Below, in pieces: positions 8,229-16,795 of a stretch of 64,000 nt of DNA; positions within the stretch are counted from its first letter, which is position 1, and each line of letters opens with the position of its first letter. The translations under genes were made by a program, and so were the position numbers. The notes under the pieces were generated by a model that was not told where the DNA came from, made no database searches, and saw only the letters and a program-made list of their open reading frames with translations. The DNA is taken from positions 1 through 64,000 of the forward strand of contig JABLWZ010000007.1 of NCBI GenBank assembly GCA_013178275.1, in the 5' to 3' direction. The stretch is from Bacillota bacterium (GTDB taxonomy: Bacteria; Bacillota; Ch66; Ch109).

Positions 8229-9452
8229 TCAGACCCCTCTCACTTTCATTATTAAGTCAAACAGTTTCTGCTCCTCGTTTTCCCAGCTAAACTTTCTTGC
8301 CGCATTCTCAAATTTTTCTTGGGAAATATGTTCAGCTTCAATCAATTTTTGCTGAATTAATTGAGCCAGATGCTCCGGGGATTCCCACTTTACTACCCAC
8401 CCGGTCCCGGTCTGGTCGAGTACCTGCCGCACCCCATTATGTTCGTAAGAAAGGATCGGTACCCTCGCCTGGATATACTCGAAAAGCCGGTTGGGACCTC
8501 CATCGGTATTGTTTATGCCCTGCCCCCGATTGGATATCAATCCTAGTGAAGCCCCGCAGGTATAACTTAGAACTTCATCCGGAGCGACCGCCCGGCCCAA
8601 TAATACATCATCCTCCAACCCCAGACGCTGTATCATATTATTTAATTTTTTTACATAATCCGGTCGACCAAAACCGAGGAAAACTAATGCTGGTCGTGGT
8701 ATGGGCATATACCCCCAGGCAGCTACGAATTCCTCCAACGAACGCCCTGGGGCCAGGCCGCCTTGGCATAGAACAATTTTCCTGTTCTCTGGAATATTAA
8801 ATAGACAATGTAAAAAAGATTTGTCAGAAATTGAATCTACGAAAGGGCAGGAATTTCGAAGCACAACCGGCATACTTGGCAGGCCATGGCGTTTTTGCAG
8901 TTCCTGTGCCAGCCGATCGGTTACTGTCATGATGCCATCGCAGCAGGGCAGGTGTTTATCCTCAATATCCCTCCAATACTTACGGGCGGTTTTGGTCTTC
9001 AAGAAATCCAACTGCTCATCGTACAGCTCGTGGGCATCCAGGATAACCCTGCCCCCGCCTTGTTTTGTCCGTATTTCTAGGGCCAAAGGAAGAAGCGGCA
9101 GGTCGTGAGCGATGATAACATCCCACTTTTCGACAAATGTAGATATATATCCTTTGGTTAAAGTCCCGGCAGGGTCCATGAATCCAAAGAAAATCAGTTC
9201 CTGCCATGTTCTGGGGAGATGCTTGCGGCTGAACTCTTTAATAAAGTTAATCAGGTTTTCTTTTTGGGGAATGCCGATATCTATTAAATGTACGTTATCA
9301 GGCAGATTTACCGGCTTACTCATTCCGAAACTCAAGGAGTAGATATCCACCGAAATACCGTTTTTTGCCAGCGAAAAGGCTTCATGGATGATTCTACGAT
9401 CCAGCTGCAGTTGGTCCGCTGTGAGCATTAATATCCGGGTAGTATTATCCAT
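8229..9452 (-). CDS. Glycosyltransferase family 4
   Basis: This is a GT-B fold glycosyltransferase of about 407 residues. It shares its particular sequence style (LDRRIIHEAFSLAKNG, AHDLPLLPLALEI, ILDAHELYDEQ) with the C-terminal domain of the 1069-residue fusion protein of this operon, so the two are paralogues. The donor half has LCQGGLAPGRSLEEFVAAW, VFLGFGRPDYV and the helix NRLFEYIQARVPILSYE. The ATG at 9452 (RILMLTADQ follows) fits the family start best; a TTG nine codons upstream is an alternative, and an AAGGAG lies between the two. Sugar donor and acceptor are unknown. Base composition turns AT-rich from here through the exporter genes. Confidence 0.85.
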   Translation of the reverse strand: MDNTTRILMLTADQLQLDRRIIHEAFSLAKNGISVDIYSLSFGMSKPVNLPDNVHLIDIGIPQKENLINFIKEFSRKHLPRTWQELIFFGFMDPAGTLTKGYISTFVEKWDVIIAHDLPLLPLALEIRTKQGGGRVILDAHELYDEQLDFLKTKTARKYWRDIEDKHLPCCDGIMTVTDRLAQELQKRHGLPSMPVVLRNSCPFVDSISDKSFLHCLFNIPENRKIVLCQGGLAPGRSLEEFVAAWGYMPIPRPALVFLGFGRPDYVKKLNNMIQRLGLEDDVLLGRAVAPDEVLSYTCGASLGLISNRGQGINNTDGGPNRLFEYIQARVPILSYEHNGVRQVLDQTGTGWVVKWESPEHLAQLIQQKLIEAEHISQEKFENAARKFSWENEEQKLFDLIMKVRGV

Positions 9453-9521
9453 CCCTGTCTGTTTCAGCTCCTTGGACAATCTGGACTGTCACCATTATTA
9501 ATATGTTTCGGTAATTTTTTA

Positions 9522-10787
9522 TTAGTTCGGATCCAGTTGATACCCTTTTATCATAATATAATGGAATTTAGGGCCTCGGTAAGGATGTTCAATTAAGATC
9601 TGAACTTTATCTGTTTGAGCAACAAAATTTATACTCCAGGGATCCAGCTGTTTTTTCCCCGTGGGCCAGCTGACCGCTACCCCGTCAAGAATGTACCCAC
9701 CCGAAAGAATTTTCGCCGTTGCCTGAAAATACTGGGTTTCATTAATCATCTCGCCGCCTATCCAATCCGGAATCACCACTAGTTTATATTTTTTACCAGG
9801 AATTAAAGAAGACAAGCTCCATTCTTGAAAATTATTTATTCCCGCAGCCCCGATGTAATCCGAACCTTGATTCTTATTATTAATATCTTCTTGAGATATG
9901 CGCGGTTTTGTTTTTAAGTCCAATGAAAGAGGATAAATAAAAGGTTTTTCGGGGCCGATGGGCCCAGCTGGGCTTGCTTTCATGTAAATTTCAGGCCCTA
10001 CATCAAAATACAGCGGATTACCTTTTTCAAATCGCTGTTGATTACCCACCACTCTTACAACTTCCGGCTCATACCCTTTGCCGTCTCTTAATTCTTTAAA
10101 AGATAAGACATTCGGAGTCCTCTCATCATTAGGCGTATTGGTAAAATAAGCAGCATATGTGGGGTCATATACGCTCCATTTCCCATTAATGCAAAGTTCA
10201 GCTACCGCATGACCAGTATTTTGGGGGAAATTTGCCAGGTTAATAACTCTCCCTTCTATTCCCTGCGTTTTTGCAAGTGCCAGCAGTAAATTGGTAAAAG
10301 TGCCACATGCTCCAATCCGTTCTTTGATTGTTGTTTCAGGCTTAGAATCACTGGCTTTTCCTACTTCAAAATCTTTCATAAAATCCATGAACAGCAGTAT
10401 TTTTTGATGAGGGGCCAAGTCCTTTTTCCCTTGTAATATTTCATCAGCTGCATAAACTATTTCTTGGGTAATGGGCACTCTAAAAACACTTAGCGGATTA
10501 TTGGGATCATCTGCTGAAAGGTATATTTGTTCCAAATCAGATCTATGCTGAGTATTTTCAAGTTTGGTAGATTTATCGCTATTATTAGAAGACACTGGTT
10601 CAGATTGAACCGTTTTTTGCTCTAATGGCACATTATCCTGCTCCTCCTCAAGTTTTTCATCTATTATTATTTGACTTTTTTGATTGACTTCCTCGGAAAC
10701 CTTTTCAAAATCCTGAATTGTGTTAGTACATGATGATGTTAATATTAGTATAACCATTAGAAGTGCTGTTAATTTATATTTCATCAT
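9522..10787 (-). CDS. Transglutaminase-like domain lipoprotein
   Basis: This 421-residue predicted lipoprotein has a hydrophobic signal ending in ILTSSC with the lipid-modified cysteine at residue 20. A low-complexity linker rich in Glu, Gln, Ser and Asn reaches to about residue 85. A transglutaminase-like domain follows with the triad C161 (RIGACGTFTNLL), H193 (NTGHAVAELC) and D208 (YDPTYAAYF). The C-terminal 200 residues look beta-rich and may bind carbohydrate. It would act outside the membrane as a protease, amidase or cross-linking enzyme. It lies 40 nt downstream of the secreted C5-epimerase and may work on the same polymer or on its wall linkage. The gene is markedly AT-rich. Activity and substrate are unknown. 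Confidence 0.82.
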   Translation of the reverse strand: MMKYKLTALLMVILILTSSCTNTIQDFEKVSEEVNQKSQIIIDEKLEEEQDNVPLEQKTVQSEPVSSNNSDKSTKLENTQHRSDLEQIYLSADDPNNPLSVFRVPITQEIVYAADEILQGKKDLAPHQKILLFMDFMKDFEVGKASDSKPETTIKERIGACGTFTNLLLALAKTQGIEGRVINLANFPQNTGHAVAELCINGKWSVYDPTYAAYFTNTPNDERTPNVLSFKELRDGKGYEPEVVRVVGNQQRFEKGNPLYFDVGPEIYMKASPAGPIGPEKPFIYPLSLDLKTKPRISQEDINNKNQGSDYIGAAGINNFQEWSLSSLIPGKKYKLVVIPDWIGGEMINETQYFQATAKILSGGYILDGVAVSWPTGKKQLDPWSINFVAQTDKVQILIEHPYRGPKFHYIMIKGYQLDPN

Positions 10788-10827
10788 TTTTGCCTCCTAT
10801 TATAAATTAGCAAACCTTGCCATACAT

Positions 10828-13584
10828 TTACCGAACTATAATATCCTTTTTTTGCTCATAAGCGTTAAGAAAATACTCCCATTTCTCAGCGTACTGTTTA
10901 AATAACCAATCACCAGTCTGATTAGACAGTTCCTTTAACTGTTCCATATGAAACTTTTGATAGAAAGCCCCCATGTACCAGCCCATATCCTGCGAACGCA
11001 GATTAAAAGTCGCTTCCTTCCACTGGCCGTCACCAGTACACCTCAAAATCCCGTTACGTAGCGGTACAAAGGATAAGCTATTTCCTTCGTTAATGGATTG
11101 AGCTTTTATTATAAACTCGCCCGGTGCCTCGTCTTTGTAACGGATGACTAACCGATGAGGCGGTACGTCAAAGTAGTCCGCAAAATTCCGCTTCGGCAGG
11201 GCTGCAACGATGAAAGCATTGTGCCTAGTACCGCCTTCTACAGCATCTTTTCGCAGTTGGTACCCGTTTTTAAATTGGCGGACGGTCCTGCCGTCAATAG
11301 TCTCGGCTGATAACCACTCAGTACCGGACAAATGCGGATAGGCGGCAAAGTCATATTTTGAACCAACATCAATACATGTAGCCGTTTCTGTCTGAGGGTT
11401 TTCTAAATATATCTCATCTATAGCCGGAGATTGATCACCTGAAAGCCAATCAATTTGAAGAAGAATTTCCTTCTTCGGATTCTGGTCATAACGCGACCAG
11501 TAGCCAGTATCAAATTGGCAAAGCTTTTCTTTTAATGCATTGATACCCTTTGCACGAACAACCCTATTTGCTTCATCATCAAAAATGGCTGCCGTATTGT
11601 TTAGAGTTTCTATTGAAATTAAATGTGCATTTAATACGTGAGTACCGTTAGGAACTTCTTCGAAGAAATAAGACCCATCAATAATTTCTTTGCTTAAACC
11701 GCCATTTTCTATTGGAACATTATATGCATTTATAGCTTTTTGAAGTAAATCTTTATAATCAAACTTTGGTAGATTACGGTTTTCTTCTACGGCTTTAAAT
11801 AAAGCTTTAATAACATACGCCTGTCCAAAGGCTGACTGCCATGGATTTGTAGAAATTATATCATTATATACATTATTAAAACCGAACTCCCATACCAAAG
11901 ACTCGTCATTTATACTTTTCGCTTCTTGAGCTATCCAATTGTATGCTGGCTCTGATTTTACTTTAAACGTAAACCTAGAAAATATTACCTCATTCGCTGC
12001 TTGTTCTGAAATAACATACGGACTATAAACTGGTGTCCCAGGTTGATCTTTAGGATCTAAAACAGGGGCCTTGTTGGCTTGGTGTTGTCTCAATACCCCT
12101 TTGTCATCAAGAGAGTAATAATTCAACATAGGCGTTTGTTGAGGTAAACTCATTTTCTCTACATTTACAATTTTAACTTTTCCTTTATTAAACGGCTGTA
12201 ATAAATCTAAATATCCCTTCGCCAATATTGCCCACTGTTTTAAAACCGGATTATGCTCTGCTAGCTCATTTAAATAAATTGCATGCTTTTGCGCGTAAGA
12301 CTCTCCAACCCACCAGCCTAAATCAGTTGTCCGCAGGGGTATCCGCCACTGCCGCCACTGGCCGGAGCCGGTAAGAAGCAGGTCACCGTCACGCATATCC
12401 CTGAAAGCCGGGCCAGGAGCAATGGAGCGCATCTGTGCCGTCACATTGCCCGGTTTTTCATCTTTATACTCAACAATAAGCTCAAACCAGCCCTCCCGAA
12501 GGTTGTCGGACCATTTCGACGGCAGTTTCAGGTAGAAATAAGTCCCCGGGGCATGCAGGTTTCCATCCCCGTCTTCTTTTGCCGTCGCGGGGGTAACCGA
12601 CTGTAACCGCCGTACGGTTCGGTTATCGACCACCTCTGGCTGGCCCCAGTCGTTACCGGCGATGCGAACCGGCCCTTCGGGGTCGACTGAAGCTCCAACG
12701 TCCAGCGATACCTCCTCGCCCGATCTGGGGTCCCTAAGAGTAACTTTATCCACGGCCAGTTCGGTAAGTTCAAATCCGTACGGGTTGGTAAACCTAAAAA
12801 GCAACTCGTCTTTCTTAGGATTTAAATCATATCGCAGACTATAGCCGGTGTCATAAAGCGGCAACCACTTTTCCAAAGTATTAAGCCCTCTTTCGAACCA
12901 GGACTGGTATTGCTGCTCCCCAGTAGCGTCCGCCAGCTTTTTAAGTGCAATTAATGTTCGCATGTGACCGTTAAGTATATGTGATGGGTTATCGGCCGGT
13001 TTAGGTATCTCTTCAAACCAGATATCTTGGTCCCTTTCGTAGAGCAGCCCCCCCTGGGCCACCGGCCGGAAAAGAGGATCTGCCGCCTTTTGCGCTAATA
13101 TCAAGTGTTCCACGTTACCGTCTATCTGATTTGAGGCAATCAAAGCCTCTATCCCCAAAGCCTGGCCAAAAGCGCTTATCCAGGGAGTGTTAATACTAAC
13201 GTCGTTGTATGTGTTATCAAAAGGATACTCCCACACCCAATCGCCGTTTGAGTTTTGTTTAAGGTTGTCAGCCAGCCATTTGACACAAGCGCGGAACTTG
13301 TCCATGTCTTTTAGGACCGTATGGTTCTTGTCATACGCCTCTAACCCTGCGTACTGCAGAGCGTATATTCCAACCCAGGCTGGATGATAAACATCTCCGT
13401 CTCCCTCAATCCTCAAATAAGGAACCCCGTTTCCATCAAAAAGGTGCTGGGCCTGATCGACATTAGTCTGTAGTTTGGCTGAATTATTAAGAGAATATGC
13501 ATCTACGATAGATTGAACACCCAAAGATAATGCCATTACCAATAAAACTATCAAAGGTATTCGAATTCTTTTACTGAGTTTCAT
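10828..13584 (-). CDS. Secreted tandem D-glucuronyl C5-epimerase-like protein
   Basis: This 918-residue secreted protein is built from two homologous halves offset by about 446 residues. Each half matches the C-terminal domain of D-glucuronyl C5-epimerases. An alpha/alpha region has TPWISAFGQALGIEAL (133-148) and again NPWQSAFGQAYVIKAL (580-595). A second signature is NGHMRTLIAL (205-214) and NAHLISIETL (651-660), and a third is YDTGYSLRYDLNPKK (244-258) and FDTGYWSRYDQNPKK (690-704). Each half is followed by a beta-rich segment ending in GWWVGESY or GWYMGAFY. The N-terminal 29 residues form a signal peptide. In animals and some bacteria this family flips D-glucuronate to L-iduronate within polymers. 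The known conserved tyrosines have counterparts in both halves (Y248/Y252 and Y694/Y698). The substrate here is inferred to be the uronic-acid polymer of the operon. Confidence 0.82.
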   Translation of the reverse strand: MKLSKRIRIPLIVLLVMALSLGVQSIVDAYSLNNSAKLQTNVDQAQHLFDGNGVPYLRIEGDGDVYHPAWVGIYALQYAGLEAYDKNHTVLKDMDKFRACVKWLADNLKQNSNGDWVWEYPFDNTYNDVSINTPWISAFGQALGIEALIASNQIDGNVEHLILAQKAADPLFRPVAQGGLLYERDQDIWFEEIPKPADNPSHILNGHMRTLIALKKLADATGEQQYQSWFERGLNTLEKWLPLYDTGYSLRYDLNPKKDELLFRFTNPYGFELTELAVDKVTLRDPRSGEEVSLDVGASVDPEGPVRIAGNDWGQPEVVDNRTVRRLQSVTPATAKEDGDGNLHAPGTYFYLKLPSKWSDNLREGWFELIVEYKDEKPGNVTAQMRSIAPGPAFRDMRDGDLLLTGSGQWRQWRIPLRTTDLGWWVGESYAQKHAIYLNELAEHNPVLKQWAILAKGYLDLLQPFNKGKVKIVNVEKMSLPQQTPMLNYYSLDDKGVLRQHQANKAPVLDPKDQPGTPVYSPYVISEQAANEVIFSRFTFKVKSEPAYNWIAQEAKSINDESLVWEFGFNNVYNDIISTNPWQSAFGQAYVIKALFKAVEENRNLPKFDYKDLLQKAINAYNVPIENGGLSKEIIDGSYFFEEVPNGTHVLNAHLISIETLNNTAAIFDDEANRVVRAKGINALKEKLCQFDTGYWSRYDQNPKKEILLQIDWLSGDQSPAIDEIYLENPQTETATCIDVGSKYDFAAYPHLSGTEWLSAETIDGRTVRQFKNGYQLRKDAVEGGTRHNAFIVAALPKRNFADYFDVPPHRLVIRYKDEAPGEFIIKAQSINEGNSLSFVPLRNGILRCTGDGQWKEATFNLRSQDMGWYMGAFYQKFHMEQLKELSNQTGDWLFKQYAEKWEYFLNAYEQKKDIIVR

Positions 13585-13585
13585 T

Positions 13586-16500
13586 TTAATTACCTCCCAG
13601 AGCAGACCTATCGTTCAGACTACTGCTTTCATTCATCAAACCATTGATTATCCGGGTGTATTCATCAGCAGCAGTAGCCCATGAGAAACTGTATCGCTCT
13701 TTAATAATGTTCTCCTTGGCCTTTACAATAAAACCTGTATCCATAACGGCGGAATCTATTAAAGCAGCCATGTTTCGAGGATTATTCATCAAACCGACTT
13801 TCCCAAAACCGGTATCCTCTACGAATCTCCGCAGTTCGGGCAGGTCATTGGCGATTATGGGCAAACCCGCCTGAATATACTCAAACAGCTTATTAGGAGT
13901 ACAGTAATAAGTGTTAAGGTCGACGTGGGGGTAAGGGACGATCCCTATATCGGCGCTGGCAGTCCAGTTTAATAATTCTTCCTGCGGTACCGCCTCTTTA
14001 AAAAGAATCTTATCGGGAGCAAACCGTCTGGCTGTCTTTTCCAATCTATGCAGCAAATGCCCGCTTCCTATAAAAACCAGTACCACATCTTTGCTTTTAA
14101 TATAACGCATGGCCTTTGCCGTGGTTTCGAGATTGCGGTTGGCCAGAAGTCCTCCTTGATACAGTATCACTCTGATGTTGGCAGGCAGACCGAAGTGCTG
14201 GCGAATAAGGTCCTTTTTACCTGATCCATCACCATTGTTTATAGAGTCTATAGCGTTTAATAGTACATGAGGAGTGACGATCCCATATCTGCAAGCCATT
14301 TCTTCAGCAATAGATAGGTTTACGCAAAACACTTCAGCGCATTTTTGTATCAGCTCTTTTTCGTTCCCAAACATAAACGTTTTTTGCCTGGAGGAAAAAG
14401 TCTTTTGTTCATAATAAAGTTCATGTGCATCATAGACCAGGGGAACGTTCCATTCATCAGCCAGTCGACTGGCGGCCTTTAATGCCGGGAGGTCATGGGC
14501 AACAATCAAATCGGCCAAGTAGTTCCTAGCCGCAGCATAAAACACGTTGTCGAATGGAAGGGGATGACTGATAGATCTGCACCTATAATGGAGTAATAAA
14601 TTCAATTTATAAACCTTCCAGTTAATTTTACTCAGATTATTTATCCATCTTCCCCACCAGTTAATAATTCGCTGGCGGTTCTGGTAGCGCCAATATACCG
14701 GGCACTCCGGCACTATCCGGGCGAGGCCTATACGATGAACGTCGATTCCTTCGTAGTTGTCGAGTCTGTCACTCTCGTTGAACGATAGAGCCACGATAAT
14801 CCCATGCCATCCAGTCTTGATCAATGCCTTGGCCTGTTGAATTATACGCCGGTCTATCTGCTGGTCGTGGCAGATCATTAAAAACGACTTTTGGTTTTTG
14901 ACCCTCTTCAGCCAATCAGTATTCCATGATGCAGGTTGAGCGTATTTAAGAATTTTTTCTTTATAAGCAGAAAAACTCTCGTATCCTCCGCAGCCAAGTT
15001 TCACGATCCAATGCCGGAATCGATACCGAAAGGTCTTTGAATATGCATTGTACAAAGCCTGGTATTCACTGCTTAATTTTCCATAATCTTCGGACAGGGC
15101 TTCTTGCTCGTTATTTAGTTTCTTATAATCATCGGACAGGGCTTCGTGCTTAGCATTTAGTCTCTCATAATCATCGGACAGAACTTCTTGCTTGGCATAA
15201 AGTTGCTCATATTGGCCATTTAGATTCTGGAACGCATTGTGTAAATTAGCGTGTTCACCTTTCAACTGCCCGTATTCGTTAAAGATGATCGTGCTTTCAT
15301 TTTTAAAAAGTTCGTATTTATCAGCCAGAACACCAAATATTTTTTTATTTAACTCATTACAAGTTTCATCAAGAACGCTGTATCCGATCTCATCCGGTAT
15401 CAAATCTGGATTGTCCATCCAGGCGTTTTGTATAATATAGTCCCCGTACAAGGACAGACTGACATATAAATTGCTGGATCCCGATAGTCTCTGAAAGCTG
15501 GCTCGTTTTTCTTTATTTTTGAATACCGCGATATTCTCGCATTTGGTATTTAATACGCTGATCTTTGATATAGATACTGGTGACCCCTTAACCCTTAATT
15601 CAAAGAGTAAACCGAATATTGACAAACCCGCTTCAGGCATTGCAAGGTCTACTGAAAACTCACCGCTCACCTGCACATTTACTGGCGAGTGATAGCTCTT
15701 GTAATCGTCATAGGTATAAACCGTAATACCGGACGTTCCTTTGGCAGTCCCCGAAATCCTTAATACAACTGGCTGTCTTTCATCAAGACCGCAAAAGAAT
15801 CCAAGCATAAGCCGGTCTTCTTCATTAATATCCGCGGGGTCCGTGAGTTGGCTGTCATGCACATAATAGGGAAGAACGGAGTATTTGGGCAGAAATTCCT
15901 TTTTAAACAGTTCCTTCCGGGTAAAATCGATTTCATTATTATTCAAGCATTCTTTGTCCAACTCGACCGGCATCCCGGAAGAATCAACAAATCCTTTCTC
16001 CCCATGTGGCAGTACGGTTTCTTTTGAGTAGAGGCTTATACATTCTGTACGTAAATTGAATAGATGCCTTCTATCCAACGACAGGCTGGCATGCAGGCTG
16101 TTAAAAACCGAAGATAAAAAGGGAAGGTGAGTATCCTGGTCTATGTCACGGCTGCCGCACTTAGGACATATGGCTCCAGTCGCATCACCTAGTTCACTTA
16201 GAAAAAGCCTTTTTAAATAAACGACTTCCGGGGGTTCATTCAGCCATACGTCACCGCTCAGAATCTGCGCAACCGGTTTAAACCCGTGAGGCACCAAAAA
16301 ATCCCTGGTTTCTTTCAAACCAAACGAATAGAAGTGGTGGTTGATGTGATAGTAGAAACCACATCCGGCACATTTTACCGCCCCAACGCTCAGATCTTCT
16401 AAGAAAGGCACGGTGATAATGACGTATTTCCTGGCCACCCGGGCGATTTCTGCCAGCCCCTTAATTCTTTCTTGCAACGTTAAGTGTTCAAGAATATCGT

Positions 16501-16795
16501 TGGCCATCACCAGATCAAATGCTGCGTCAGGAAAAGGGATGTTTGTGACATTGCCCAAAACGGTTTCACGATTGACACGTTTTAAGGCTTCTTCGCTTAA
16601 ATCAAGCCCTACAACCTTGATAGCCGCAGGAAGTGCATTGGTGATTAAACCATCCCCGCATCCAACATCAAGGATGCTTTGGACATTATTCGGCAGTACC
16701 GCCAATATATCATGCAATACATGCTTTTGATAAGTCAAAGCATCTTTATCCCATACCTGAGATTGGTTAAAGTAAGAAGTACTATTATTGCACAT
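13586..16795 (-). CDS. Methyltransferase-coiled coil-glycosyltransferase fusion
   Basis: This 1069-residue protein has several modules. Residues 20-190 form a class I SAM methyltransferase (ILDVGCGDGL, 41-50; ANDILEHL, 98-105) with an inserted CAGC, and CPKC follows at 210-213, so one zinc site is possible. Residues 290-450 look beta-rich. Residues 480-590 are coiled coil, including four 14-residue repeats of the form YxxLNxxxEALSDD. Residues 637-1055 are a GT4 glycosyltransferase paralogous to the one nearby, ending with PNKLFEYIQAGLPII. It overlaps the start of the Wzt gene's reading frame end by 11 nt. The layout recalls WbdD, the E. coli O9a chain terminator that caps chains and measures length with a coiled coil next to Wzm/Wzt; this comparison is by architecture only. 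Confidence 0.85.
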   Translation of the reverse strand: MCNNSTSYFNQSQVWDKDALTYQKHVLHDILAVLPNNVQSILDVGCGDGLITNALPAAIKVVGLDLSEEALKRVNRETVLGNVTNIPFPDAAFDLVMANDILEHLTLQERIKGLAEIARVARKYVIITVPFLEDLSVGAVKCAGCGFYYHINHHFYSFGLKETRDFLVPHGFKPVAQILSGDVWLNEPPEVVYLKRLFLSELGDATGAICPKCGSRDIDQDTHLPFLSSVFNSLHASLSLDRRHLFNLRTECISLYSKETVLPHGEKGFVDSSGMPVELDKECLNNNEIDFTRKELFKKEFLPKYSVLPYYVHDSQLTDPADINEEDRLMLGFFCGLDERQPVVLRISGTAKGTSGITVYTYDDYKSYHSPVNVQVSGEFSVDLAMPEAGLSIFGLLFELRVKGSPVSISKISVLNTKCENIAVFKNKEKRASFQRLSGSSNLYVSLSLYGDYIIQNAWMDNPDLIPDEIGYSVLDETCNELNKKIFGVLADKYELFKNESTIIFNEYGQLKGEHANLHNAFQNLNGQYEQLYAKQEVLSDDYERLNAKHEALSDDYKKLNNEQEALSEDYGKLSSEYQALYNAYSKTFRYRFRHWIVKLGCGGYESFSAYKEKILKYAQPASWNTDWLKRVKNQKSFLMICHDQQIDRRIIQQAKALIKTGWHGIIVALSFNESDRLDNYEGIDVHRIGLARIVPECPVYWRYQNRQRIINWWGRWINNLSKINWKVYKLNLLLHYRCRSISHPLPFDNVFYAAARNYLADLIVAHDLPALKAASRLADEWNVPLVYDAHELYYEQKTFSSRQKTFMFGNEKELIQKCAEVFCVNLSIAEEMACRYGIVTPHVLLNAIDSINNGDGSGKKDLIRQHFGLPANIRVILYQGGLLANRNLETTAKAMRYIKSKDVVLVFIGSGHLLHRLEKTARRFAPDKILFKEAVPQEELLNWTASADIGIVPYPHVDLNTYYCTPNKLFEYIQAGLPIIANDLPELRRFVEDTGFGKVGLMNNPRNMAALIDSAVMDTGFIVKAKENIIKERYSFSWATAADEYTRIINGLMNESSSLNDRSALGGN
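15083..15192 (-). repeat. Three copies of a 42-bp tandem coding repeat
   Basis: A near-identical 26-base core beginning ATAATC(A/T)TCGGACAG recurs at 15083, 15125 and 15167, an exact 42-bp period. It encodes the 14-residue coiled-coil units of the fusion protein, so gain or loss of a unit keeps the frame and would change the coiled-coil length by about 2 nm. Confidence 0.85.
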
